From contig QIKK01000067.1 in NCBI GenBank assembly GCA_003231925.1, positions 1 through 7,052 of the forward strand: 7,052 bases of DNA, in the 5' to 3' direction. The translations under genes were made by a program, and so were the position numbers. This DNA is from Candidatus Saccharimonadota bacterium (lineage in GTDB: Bacteria > Patescibacteriota > Saccharimonadia > Saccharimonadales > SZUA-47). The notes beneath the pieces were generated by a model. The model was not told where the DNA came from. It did not search any database and saw nothing but the letters and a program-made list of their open reading frames with translations. Positions 1 to 6,660 of this stretch are shown piece by piece. How positions within the stretch are numbered: the first letter of the stretch is position 1; each line of letters begins with the position of its first letter.

Positions 1-322
1 GTCCATTAGTGAGGGGCACGCTAGAGCTATCTTAGCCTTGAAGACAGATTTAATCGCCCAAAAAGAATTACTTAAAGATATTGTCTTGCACGGACTTTCT
101 GTAAGAGAGGCGGAGGAATATGTAAGAAGTCATAAAGCCCAGGTATTAAAGAAGAAGACCAAGCTATCCAGGCACGCAGCTCAAGCTTTAGAGGGAGTTA
201 GCAGAGAACTCTCCAGTAGAATAAAAATACGAGAAACTAATTCTACACGTGGTAACCTAAGGATAAAATACTCTTCTCCTGGCGAGCTTCAAGATATACT
301 CGGTAAGTTAGATAAAAAGTAA
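1..322 (+). CDS. parB: Chromosome-partitioning protein ParB, 3' end (5' truncated by window edge)
   Basis: The reading frame is open from the window edge (first whole codon at base 2) to TAA at 320-322, giving 106 residues of the C-terminal part. A TTG at base 38 is in frame, but the coding signal continues upstream of it, so it is not the real start. The first visible residues, SISEGHARAILAL, followed by HGLSVREAEEYV, match the end of the helix-turn-helix region of the ParB/Spo0J/Noc family. A basic linker follows, then a C-terminal dimerisation segment ending LRIKYSSPGELQDILGKL. ParB binds parS sites near the origin, spreads as a CTP-dependent clamp and works with the ParA ATPase in chromosome segregation. 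The N-terminal CTPase domain lies outside the window, and a parA upstream is expected but cannot be seen. ParB identity is solid; Noc-like paralogues share this C-terminal layout. Confidence 0.88.
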   Translation, partial: SISEGHARAILALKTDLIAQKELLKDIVLHGLSVREAEEYVRSHKAQVLKKKTKLSRHAAQALEGVSRELSSRIKIRETNSTRGNLRIKYSSPGELQDILGKLDKK

Positions 323-325
323 TTA

Positions 326-961
326 CTAAAAAACTTCAAATTTACCAACTGGAGCAAAACGTATCTTGGCAACCCCAGTAATAGTATCGGTACTAATAGA
401 TCCAAATCTTCTTGAGTCTAGTGAATTTGTCCGGTTGTCACCACATACGAAAACCTCTCCAGCGCCGACTTTTATATCGACATTACCTGGTGTAGTAAGA
501 ATATCTTTGGCATATTCTTGTCCTGCATCTGGATCAAACCCGTCGGGATGAGTTGCATTATAAATAGTTATACTGCCGTCTTTTACGACGACTCTATCTC
601 CTGGTAGCCCAATAACTCTTTTAATTAGATGAGTTATATTATCAGAAGTGGTACTTAAACTTGGGGGTTTACTGAATACAATAATTTCTCCTCTTTGCGG
701 GACGTACTTACGACCTCTTATTTTAGACCAATTTTTAGATACTTTCTGGACGATTAATCTGTCACCATTACCGAGAGTATTTCTCATGCTAAGCCCGAAA
801 ACCTCGTATGACTGGAATACAAAAACAGTTATAAAAATAGCTAATATTGGAGCTGTTACAAGAATAGCTACTGTAGAGGCAATATTACGCCAGCCTCTGT
901 TGGTTGGGTTATTCTGATGTGCGCTTGTTGGTTTCTTTTTCTTTGTCAATAGTTGCTTCAT
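326..961 (-). CDS. lepB: Signal peptidase I (LepB/SipS type, S26 family)
   Basis: Membrane-anchored Ser/Lys protease of 211 residues that removes signal peptides from exported proteins on the outer face of the membrane. A lysine-rich cytoplasmic N-terminus (KKKK at 7-10) is followed by one membrane segment at about 28-50. The nucleophile is Ser58 in GLSMRNTL, the general base is Lys114 in HLIKRVIGLPGD, and the C-terminal signature is GDNRTNSLDSRRFG at 174-187. The usual SMxPTL box reads SMRNTL, with Asn in place of Pro. The length and single anchor resemble Gram-positive SipS enzymes rather than the longer E. coli LepB. ATG at 961 is the earliest possible start, because an in-frame TAA lies four codons upstream (971-973). 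No Shine-Dalgarno site precedes it; a TATAAT only 8 bases upstream suggests a leaderless message. The stop is TAG, 3 bases from the parB stop on the other strand. Confidence 0.95.
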   Translation of the reverse strand: MKQLLTKKKKPTSAHQNNPTNRGWRNIASTVAILVTAPILAIFITVFVFQSYEVFGLSMRNTLGNGDRLIVQKVSKNWSKIRGRKYVPQRGEIIVFSKPPSLSTTSDNITHLIKRVIGLPGDRVVVKDGSITIYNATHPDGFDPDAGQEYAKDILTTPGNVDIKVGAGEVFVCGDNRTNSLDSRRFGSISTDTITGVAKIRFAPVGKFEVF

Positions 962-969
962 TGGATATG

Positions 970-975
970 ATTATA
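970..975 (-). promoter_or_regulatory. Candidate -10 box of lepB (leaderless type)
   Basis: Read on the minus strand the bases are TATAAT, a perfect sigma-70-type -10 hexamer, ending 8 bases before the lepB ATG. The predicted transcription start is about base 963, which leaves only two untranslated bases. No convincing -35 box is found at 16-18 bases; TTGTTA on the minus strand lies 13 bases upstream, which is too close. The call rests on one AT-rich hexamer and its position, so it is tentative. Confidence 0.35.
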
Positions 976-998
976 CAGCAATTGCCCATAACAAGCTC

Positions 999-1027
999 TA
1001 GCTTTACTGTTCTACGTGTTAAAGCTA
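999..1027. repeat. Perfect 8-bp inverted repeat spanning the LCP promoter
   Basis: TAGCTTTA (999-1006) is repeated in inverted orientation as TAAAGCTA (1020-1027) around a 13-base centre. The left arm runs into the candidate -35 box (1003-1008) and the right arm overlaps the first two bases of the candidate -10 box (1026-1031). This placement would suit a repressor operator. A perfect 8-bp repeat with such spacing is expected by chance once or twice in 7 kb, so only the location makes it noteworthy. Confidence 0.35.
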
Positions 1028-1031
1028 TAAT
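1003..1031 (+). promoter_or_regulatory. Candidate sigma-70-type promoter of the LCP-membrane protein-htrA cluster
   Basis: The -35 box is TTTACT (1003-1008, four of six consensus bases), the spacer is exactly 17 bases, and the -10 box is a perfect TATAAT (1026-1031). The predicted transcription start is near 1038. It lies in the 83-base divergent gap between lepB and the LCP gene and is back to back with the lepB -10 box at 970-975. If used, it rules out the in-frame ATG at 1030 as start codon, because that codon lies inside the -10 box, and it gives the ATG at 1045 a leader of about 7 bases. Confidence 0.5.
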
Positions 1032-1044
1032 GGAAAGCCATAGC

Positions 1045-2751
1045 ATGAGTTATTTTAGACAACCAAAAAAACGAAAAAGTATGCCCAAAACCACGGATGG
1101 TTTTATAACTAGAACAAGTACAAGTAGACGGCCTAATGTTAATGAAGACGTACGAGTAAAGTTTAGAACTACTTATAAGCCGGAAGTAGAGCCAGATGCT
1201 GAGGGTTTTAAAATTAGTTCCGCCAAGGAAGGTTTTGCTAACAGACAACAGGATAGTATATTTTCTGAGGGGCTATCAATTAAAGATAAACTACAGCCTG
1301 AATCTGGAAGTTCTCCTGACCAGTTCGAAGAGGCCCCAAAGCATAGGTGGGTGCTTCCTAGGTTTCACAGAAAGAGTAAAAAGTTTCGTAAAAAAAAGAG
1401 TATTTTCAGTAGGTTTGTGAGATCTTTTGCTATTCTGACGGTTGCTTTAGTTATAGGAGTTACATCTTTGTTTACGTATGGGTATATCAAAACAAGGAAT
1501 GTTTTTAAGGGCGGAGGAGAAGGTGCTGCAGCTCTTCAGAAAAACGTCGATCCTGTTAGACTCAACGGCGAAGGTGATGGCAGAATAAATATACTATTAA
1601 TTGGCAAAGGTGGACCTGGGCATGCTGGTCCCGATTTAACGGACACCATGTTGTTAGCGAGCATTGACCCTATAAAAAATGAAGCAGCTTTGATTAGCAT
1701 ACCAAGAGATCTATACGTTAGAGACTCTAGCGGATATTCAACGAAGCTAAATGCGATATATTCAAATGCCAAGTCCGCCAGGTTGCGTAAAAGTAATAAG
1801 AACAACTCAGATCGACAGGCGGCTGAGGATATAGGGCTAAGTGCCCTTAAACGCAAGATAAGCGATGTTTTGGGTATCCCTGTACACTATTACGTTATGG
1901 TAGATTTTAAGGGATTTGAAGAGGCAATTAACACAGTCGGAGGTATTACAGTTGATGTGAAGAAACCTCTATATGATCAAACTATGGCGTGGTTACTAGG
2001 CGGGAATCCTCTTATAGCAGGTAAGGGGTTGCAGACATTTAACGGTAGAAGGGCATTATTATATGCACGTTCGCGTCATGGTAGTGCAAGAGGTGACTTT
2101 GACCGTACGGAGCGTCAACGAGGCATAATAGTGGCCTTGCTGAACAAGGTTCTATCATTAGGTACGTTTTCAAACCCATTTAAGATAGTGGATCTACTAA
2201 ATACCTTCGGGGGGAATGTTAGAACAGACCTAAATGGTCTTGGAGAAATAAAACGTTTGTATGAAATAGGTCAGAATATTGGAGCAAATAGTATCTCTTC
2301 AATAGGGCTTGCAGACCCACCAAACGTCTTAGTTAGAACCGATAACATCAGGGGCCTATCCATAGTAGAGCCGACGGCAGGGCTGTATCAATACGATGAG
2401 ATACATAGTTTTATTAGAAATAATGTTCGAGATGCATTTTTAGCAAACGAGAATGCTAAGATTGTAATTTTGAATGGTACCTCGATTGCTGGTCTTGCTA
2501 CAGCAACATCAAGAGAGCTACAGTCTTATGGGTATGATGTCGCAAAAGTAGATAATGCACCAACAAAAACATACATACATAGTTTACTGATAGATTTAAG
2601 TTCTGGGAAAAATAAATACACAAAGAGTTATCTAGAGCGACGTCTTGGACTAAAGGTAACTACGCAGAAAATTGACGGTTTGCCAGGTTCTAATACTGCA
2701 GACTTTGTTATAATATTAGGCACAGATGAAGCTTCTAAGAAGACAAACTAA
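1045..2751 (+). CDS. LCP (LytR-CpsA-Psr) family cell-wall polymer ligase with LytR C-terminal domain
   Basis: LCP enzymes transfer undecaprenyl-pyrophosphate-linked glycopolymers onto peptidoglycan outside the cell. From ATG 1045 the protein has 568 residues: a long cytoplasmic N-terminus (1-118) ending in a basic cluster (105-118), one membrane helix (about 125-147), the catalytic LCP domain (about 178-372) and a LytR C-terminal domain (about 470-560, starting AKIVILNGTS). In the LCP domain I see NILLIGKGG, PDLTD (196-200), SIPRDLYV with Arg221, and the Arg-rich pyrophosphate-binding stretch ARSRHGSARGDFDRTERQR (341-359). The open frame reaches back to 904 inside lepB, which is unlikely to be coding. 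ATG 1030 sits in the -10 box; ATG 1045 has GGAAAG seven bases upstream; ATG 1081 (MPKTTDGF) remains possible. The 3' end overlaps the next gene by 26 bases. The polymer attached is unknown. The family is certain; the exact start is not. Confidence 0.9.
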   Translation: MSYFRQPKKRKSMPKTTDGFITRTSTSRRPNVNEDVRVKFRTTYKPEVEPDAEGFKISSAKEGFANRQQDSIFSEGLSIKDKLQPESGSSPDQFEEAPKHRWVLPRFHRKSKKFRKKKSIFSRFVRSFAILTVALVIGVTSLFTYGYIKTRNVFKGGGEGAAALQKNVDPVRLNGEGDGRINILLIGKGGPGHAGPDLTDTMLLASIDPIKNEAALISIPRDLYVRDSSGYSTKLNAIYSNAKSARLRKSNKNNSDRQAAEDIGLSALKRKISDVLGIPVHYYVMVDFKGFEEAINTVGGITVDVKKPLYDQTMAWLLGGNPLIAGKGLQTFNGRRALLYARSRHGSARGDFDRTERQRGIIVALLNKVLSLGTFSNPFKIVDLLNTFGGNVRTDLNGLGEIKRLYEIGQNIGANSISSIGLADPPNVLVRTDNIRGLSIVEPTAGLYQYDEIHSFIRNNVRDAFLANENAKIVILNGTSIAGLATATSRELQSYGYDVAKVDNAPTKTYIHSLLIDLSSGKNKYTKSYLERRLGLKVTTQKIDGLPGSNTADFVIILGTDEASKKTN

Positions 2752-3478
2752 CCATCGCCAGGGGGGTTACGCAACAGTAATCCATATTTTATTGACAGCC
2801 GGTTTGGCATTATTAAGTTACGTCTTAGTGAGATTGAATTTCGGATGGTTGGCAATTGTTCTAATATTGGTATCTAAATGGCGAATGTTTGCTATAAAAA
2901 TACGTCATTGGCCTGCAAGTATCAGGGCTAATGCTGTGGATATTTTCGTTGGTTTTTCCGTAGTGATGTTCATGGTAGTATCAGGTACCCAAGCGCTTCA
3001 GCTTTTGTGGGCGGCCATCTATGTTCTTTGGCTTTTATTGGTCAAACCTCTATCTAGTACGTTGTGGATAGGTTTACAGGCAATGATAGCCCAAGCCGTA
3101 ATGTTAACCGCAATCTTCTTATTTTGGCCAGATGCTTCTACATTAACATTTGTGTTCTTAGGTTGGGCTGTTGCCTACTTTAGTGCACGACATTTTTTCT
3201 CTGCATTTGACGGTACAATGAGCAGGGCAGCCGCTTATTCTTGGGCTTTCTTTGTTGCCTCTGTCGCATGGCTTGGTGGTCACTGGTTAATATTCTATGG
3301 TCCAATAGCCCAACCAGCCTTATTGGTAACGGTTCTAGGCTATGGGCTTGCATCAATATTCTATCTACAGCATACCGATAAACTTACCCCCAATATGCGT
3401 AGGCAATTTATTGCAGTTATGACCGCAGCAGTTCTATTTATCATAATATTCTCAGATTGGAGTGATAAAACAATATAA
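2726..3478 (+). CDS. Polytopic membrane protein of unknown function
   Basis: I do not recognise a named family. The 250-residue product is strongly hydrophobic with about eight or nine membrane segments, near residues 16-34, 38-50, 70-86, 90-107, 113-133, 139-158, 168-190, 196-214 and 227-243. The largest polar loop (51-69) is rich in Trp and Arg, containing KWRMF and RHWPASIRAN, and looks like the most constrained part. The N-terminus (MKLLRRQTNHRQ) is basic and predicted to be cytoplasmic. No catalytic motif, signal-peptide cleavage site or ATP-binding motif is visible. ATG 2726 lies within the LCP gene, 26 bases before its end, preceded by a weak TTAGG; no better start follows before the first membrane segment. 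The TAA stop shares one base with the htrA ATG (TAATG). Being wedged between an LCP ligase and HtrA suggests an envelope role, but that is inference. Confidence 0.85.
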   Translation: MKLLRRQTNHRQGGYATVIHILLTAGLALLSYVLVRLNFGWLAIVLILVSKWRMFAIKIRHWPASIRANAVDIFVGFSVVMFMVVSGTQALQLLWAAIYVLWLLLVKPLSSTLWIGLQAMIAQAVMLTAIFLFWPDASTLTFVFLGWAVAYFSARHFFSAFDGTMSRAAAYSWAFFVASVAWLGGHWLIFYGPIAQPALLVTVLGYGLASIFYLQHTDKLTPNMRRQFIAVMTAAVLFIIIFSDWSDKTI

Positions 3479-4692
3479 TGGCAGAAGATGAGCAAAAAAA
3501 CCCACCAGATGACAAAAGTAAAAAGATTAAGAAAGTTTTTAAAGTTCCCGAAGTTCCCGCTAACTTGTATAAAAATCTTTTACTAATTCTTATAGCTATC
3601 ACTGCTGGCTTCTTTGGTGGTTGGTATGGTAATAGGAGTCAAACCACAAACAGTAATACCGGTAGCTCAAAAATTACCCGTAAAATTGTACAAAGTGAAG
3701 GTACTTTGATAAATACTATTGCTGAGAATATAGACCCTAGTGTTGTGTCTATCAATATTATAAGCACAACTACAAATAGGGATTTTATGGGTTTTGGAGG
3801 TAGCCAAGAGAGTAAATCTGCCGGTACTGGCGTAATATTAAGTAAAGATGGCTATGTTATCACTAATAGACATGTGATATCAAAGAATGCAACGAAGATA
3901 ACGGTTACCCTAAGCGATGGTACAAAGCTCAGTGCTAAGGAGATTGGACGCACCAATGATAGCGATCCTTTGGATGTAGCGTTTTTGAAACTAGACAATA
4001 CTAAGCACATTAAACTCAAGCCTGCTGTTCTTGGCGACTCCGATGCCGTAAAGATAGGGGATAGAGTGGTGGCGGTCGGAAACGCACTTGGGAGGTTCCA
4101 AAACACCGTAACAAGTGGCATAATCTCAGGTTTTGGTAGAGATATTCAGGCCTATGATGGCGGTGGTTTAGAAACCTTACAAAACCTATTTCAAACCGAT
4201 GCGGCCATAAATAGTGGTAACTCTGGGGGTCCGTTAGTGAATACCGCAAGTCAAGTTATTGGCATTAATGTGGCAACTGCAAGTGCAGAAAACATTAGTT
4301 TTGCAATACCCATTAATGACGTTAAGGGTTTAATTGAAGTTGTATTGGAAAAAGGTAAACTAGAGAGACCGTACTTGGGTATTAGGTACATCCCCATAAA
4401 TGCAGATGTAGCTAAGCAATATAATCTACCAGTAGACCAGGGAGCTTATTTACCCCAAGGTACGTTATTACGCCCTACAATACTAAAAAATAGCCCAGCA
4501 GAGAAAGCCGGACTACAAGAAAAAGACATAATAACAGAAATAGACGGTAAAAAAATAGACGAGAAATACGGTATAGTGAGTATCTTAGGCAAGAAAAAGG
4601 TCGGTGATGTAATCAGTATTAAAATACTCCGTAATGATAAAAAAAGTACTCTGAAAGCAACATTAAAGACCGCTCCTGATACACAAAAATAA
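3478..4692 (+). CDS. HtrA/DegP-family membrane-anchored serine protease with one PDZ domain
   Basis: Trypsin-like protease (S1C family) of 404 residues that degrades misfolded proteins outside the cytoplasmic membrane. Order: charged cytoplasmic N-terminus (1-30), one membrane anchor (about 32-50), a Ser/Thr/Asn-rich linker (52-65), the protease domain (about 75-290) and a single PDZ domain (about 298-396, beginning RPYLGI). The triad is complete: His132 in TNRHVI, Asp166 in DPLDVAFLKL and Ser249 in NSGNSGGPL. One PDZ plus an N-terminal anchor resembles Gram-positive HtrA or DegS rather than two-PDZ periplasmic DegP. The start ATG overlaps the preceding stop by one base; a GGAG lies about 15 bases upstream, too far to be an ordinary ribosome site, so translational coupling is likely. 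No separate promoter was found. The stop is one base from the convergent prmC stop. Function is confident; substrates and the regulatory signal are unknown. Confidence 0.95.
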   Translation: MAEDEQKNPPDDKSKKIKKVFKVPEVPANLYKNLLLILIAITAGFFGGWYGNRSQTTNSNTGSSKITRKIVQSEGTLINTIAENIDPSVVSINIISTTTNRDFMGFGGSQESKSAGTGVILSKDGYVITNRHVISKNATKITVTLSDGTKLSAKEIGRTNDSDPLDVAFLKLDNTKHIKLKPAVLGDSDAVKIGDRVVAVGNALGRFQNTVTSGIISGFGRDIQAYDGGGLETLQNLFQTDAAINSGNSGGPLVNTASQVIGINVATASAENISFAIPINDVKGLIEVVLEKGKLERPYLGIRYIPINADVAKQYNLPVDQGAYLPQGTLLRPTILKNSPAEKAGLQEKDIITEIDGKKIDEKYGIVSILGKKKVGDVISIKILRNDKKSTLKATLKTAPDTQK

Positions 4693-4693
4693 A

Positions 4694-5533
4694 CTAATTA
4701 TGGCGGTGGAACACTTGTACTAGACCCTGAGATTTTATAGGCCTATACTTGTATTTCTCTGCAATTAGAATTAATTCATCATGCTGGGGTAACAAGCTTT
4801 CTGTATAAATAAAATTGGCAGATTGTCGGGCTTTTTTAAATAAAATTCTGTAATAGTCTAGTCCATCTTTTCCGCCAAAAATTGCCCGTTTTGGCTCATG
4901 AGTGGCAGCAAGATTAATAGTAAAATTATTAGGGACGTACGGGAGATTGGCAAGCAATATCTGGGGTACAGCAGGGGGTAAATGGGGCAGGGCATTCATT
5001 AATAGGTCAGAATATTGGAAATTAACCTTAGCATTAAGATTTTTGGAATTTTCTTTGGCAATAGCCAGAGCCTCATAAGATACGTCTAGTCCGTAATAGT
5101 CTGCGTTATAGTGTCCACTTAGTTCTAGTGTCATAGTAATAATAATGCAACCACTTCCAGTTCCTATGTCTATAATATTTAATCTTTGATTTTTCTTGAA
5201 CCTTTGCTTGATATTGTCTAAAGCCAAGGTAATCATCGCTTCGGTCTCAGGGCGGGGCGTCAGCGTATCTGGTGTAACCAAGAAATCTCTACGATAAAAT
5301 TCTTGCTTACCACGAATATAAGCAAGTGGTTCGTGTTTTGCCCGCCTTGCAACCTGTTTCTTTACTTTATTAAATTGGCTATCTTTAAGTTGATGGTCGC
5401 GGTGGGATAGAAGCCAAGACCTGTCTCTGTTAAGCTCGTCTGCTAACAAGACTTCTGTGTCTAACTTCGCAGTAGATATACTAGATTTTGACAAGTACTG
5501 TTGAAGCTGGGTAAGGGCTACTCCGATATTCAT
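4694..5533 (-). CDS. prmC: Peptide chain release factor N5-glutamine methyltransferase PrmC (HemK)
   Basis: S-adenosylmethionine-dependent cytoplasmic enzyme that methylates the glutamine of the GGQ motif in release factors and speeds peptide release. The 279 residues match the usual length. An N-terminal helical substrate-binding domain (1-85) is followed by TPRPETE (92-98), the SAM-binding motif DIGTGSGCI (122-130), an acidic strand end GLD (148-150), and the catalytic motif at 196-199. That motif reads NLPY, not the canonical NPPY that contacts the glutamine. The trailing EPKRAIFGGKDGLDYYR (213-229) is typical of PrmC and supports this over other N-methyltransferases. ATG 5533 begins 6 bases after the prfA stop with no good Shine-Dalgarno site, so it is probably translated as part of the rpmE2-prfA-prmC message. 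Its target, RF1, is the neighbouring gene. The stop is TAG. Confidence 0.95.
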   Translation of the reverse strand: MNIGVALTQLQQYLSKSSISTAKLDTEVLLADELNRDRSWLLSHRDHQLKDSQFNKVKKQVARRAKHEPLAYIRGKQEFYRRDFLVTPDTLTPRPETEAMITLALDNIKQRFKKNQRLNIIDIGTGSGCIIITMTLELSGHYNADYYGLDVSYEALAIAKENSKNLNAKVNFQYSDLLMNALPHLPPAVPQILLANLPYVPNNFTINLAATHEPKRAIFGGKDGLDYYRILFKKARQSANFIYTESLLPQHDELILIAEKYKYRPIKSQGLVQVFHRHN

Positions 5534-5539
5534 TTATGG

Positions 5540-6589
5540 TTATTCTTCTGGTTGAGTAAAAGCAATCTCAGCTTCATGAAGTCTTTCTACTAAATCATCT
5601 ATTTGCCCGGCCAGAGCCCCATCAATGTTACTTCTAGAATAGCCAATGCGGTGGTCTGTTATGCGGTCTTGGGGGAAGTTATATGTCCGGATTTTTTCTG
5701 ATCTATCGCCAGACCCTATCAATTTTTTACGTTGAACGCTAGCTTTAGCCTGTTCCTCATCAAGCTTAGCCTGCAATAGACGTGATCGTAATATCTTCAT
5801 AGCTTTGTCGCGATTTTTTATCTGAGATTTTTCGTCTTGCATGGTCACAACAATGCCGGTAGGGTTGTGTGTAATACGCACTGCAGAATCAGTTGTATTG
5901 ACTGATTGACCACCATGACCACTGGCATGATAGGTGTCAATTTGAAGGTCATTTGGATTAATTTTTACATCGGCTTCTTCAGCTTCTGGTAAAACCGCTA
6001 CCGTTACGGTAGATGTGTGTATTCTACCCTGTGATTCTGTAGTTGGGATTCTCTGGACCCTATGTACGCCTGCTTCAAGATGAAAATGTCCATAGGCACC
6101 GGGTCCTTTTATAAGAAAACTCACCTCTTTGTAGCCACCAACTTCAGAGGGACTATCGCCAATTAATTCGGTTTGGTAACCAGATATTTCAGCATGACGA
6201 ACATACATCTGAAATAGTTCTCCTGCAAATAACGAAGCCTCATCGCCCCCAGCTCCAGCTCTAATTTCTATTATGCAATCTTTATTAGTGTTTGGGTCCT
6301 TGGGTATTAATAATTTACGTAATTTAACCTGTAGTATCTCGAGTTTACCTTCGGTTTCTTTAATTTCTTCAGTAGCTAATTCAGCAAGTTCACCACCTGA
6401 TTTAACCAACTCCTGGGCTTTTTTCTTGGAAGACTTCAGTGTTTCAAGTCTTTGATACATCTCTAGTATATTTTCAATCTCAGCAATTCTTTTAGCGCTG
6501 ACGGGGTAGGCTCTAGAGCTATAGTAACCTGGGCTATCAAGTTTGTTTTTTAAGTCCTGTAATTCTTCGGTAAGATTTTTTATATTCAT
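5540..6589 (-). CDS. prfA: Peptide chain release factor 1 (RF1)
   Basis: Class I release factor that reads UAA and UAG in the ribosomal A site and triggers hydrolysis of peptidyl-tRNA. The 349 residues cover the usual length. The N-terminal helical domain occupies about 1-105, followed by the AGAGGDEA core (111-118). The codon-recognition PxT motif is PTT at 182-184 within [17 protein letters not shown], which identifies RF1 rather than RF2 (which has SPF). The catalytic GGQ is at 226-228 in [11 protein letters not shown], and the C-terminal [10 protein letters not shown] lies at 312-321. Gln228 is the expected PrmC methylation site. ATG 6589 starts the protein at the expected N-terminal helix, but no Shine-Dalgarno site precedes it. 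A 71-base gap without a clear terminator separates it from rpmE2, so cotranscription is likely. Both stop codons used in the window (TAA and TAG) are RF1 codons. Confidence 0.97.
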   Translation of the reverse strand: MNIKNLTEELQDLKNKLDSPGYYSSRAYPVSAKRIAEIENILEMYQRLETLKSSKKKAQELVKSGGELAELATEEIKETEGKLEILQVKLRKLLIPKDPNTNKDCIIEIRAGAGGDEASLFAGELFQMYVRHAEISGYQTELIGDSPSEVGGYKEVSFLIKGPGAYGHFHLEAGVHRVQRIPTTESQGRIHTSTVTVAVLPEAEEADVKINPNDLQIDTYHASGHGGQSVNTTDSAVRITHNPTGIVVTMQDEKSQIKNRDKAMKILRSRLLQAKLDEEQAKASVQRKKLIGSGDRSEKIRTYNFPQDRITDHRIGYSRSNIDGALAGQIDDLVERLHEAEIAFTQPEE

Positions 6590-6660
6590 ATAGTTTTAGT
6601 TTACAAGCATCTCTTTAATAAAACAAAACACCAGTCTTTGTTTCTATAAATAGCTCTAAG

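Noticed and set aside
904..1044. Upstream extension of the LCP reading frame to a TTG at 904
   Set aside because: It would overlap 58 bases of lepB on the opposite strand, runs through both candidate promoters, and its translation does not resemble an LCP N-terminus.
1536..1856. 106-residue open frame on the minus strand inside the LCP gene
   Set aside because: It lies opposite the strongly conserved LCP domain, has no ribosome site or recognisable motif, and is best explained as a shadow of that gene's codon use.
3852..4249. Two minus-strand open frames (77 and 89 residues) opposite the HtrA protease domain
   Set aside because: They overlap each other in different frames and sit opposite the catalytic region; no coding features of their own.
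4736..4747. Perfect 12-bp palindrome TATAGGCCTATA
   Set aside because: It lies inside the prmC coding region, has no loop for a hairpin and no T-run, and no repeat copy was noticed elsewhere; probably coincidental.
6041..6046. RF1 recognition motif PTT rather than PAT
   Set aside because: The middle residue of the PxT motif varies among ordinary RF1 proteins, so this is normal.
6596..6610. Four-codon mini-ORF (ATG to TAA) just upstream of prfA on the minus strand
   Set aside because: The purine-rich AAAGAG directly abuts its ATG with no spacing, it is extremely short, and such ORFs are common by chance; no attenuation structure accompanies it.
6621..6643. Inverted repeat (7 bp, 9-base loop) between rpmE2 and prfA as a possible terminator
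   Set aside because: The stem is almost all A-T and is not followed by a clear T-run, so it should be too weak to terminate; readthrough into prfA is more likely.
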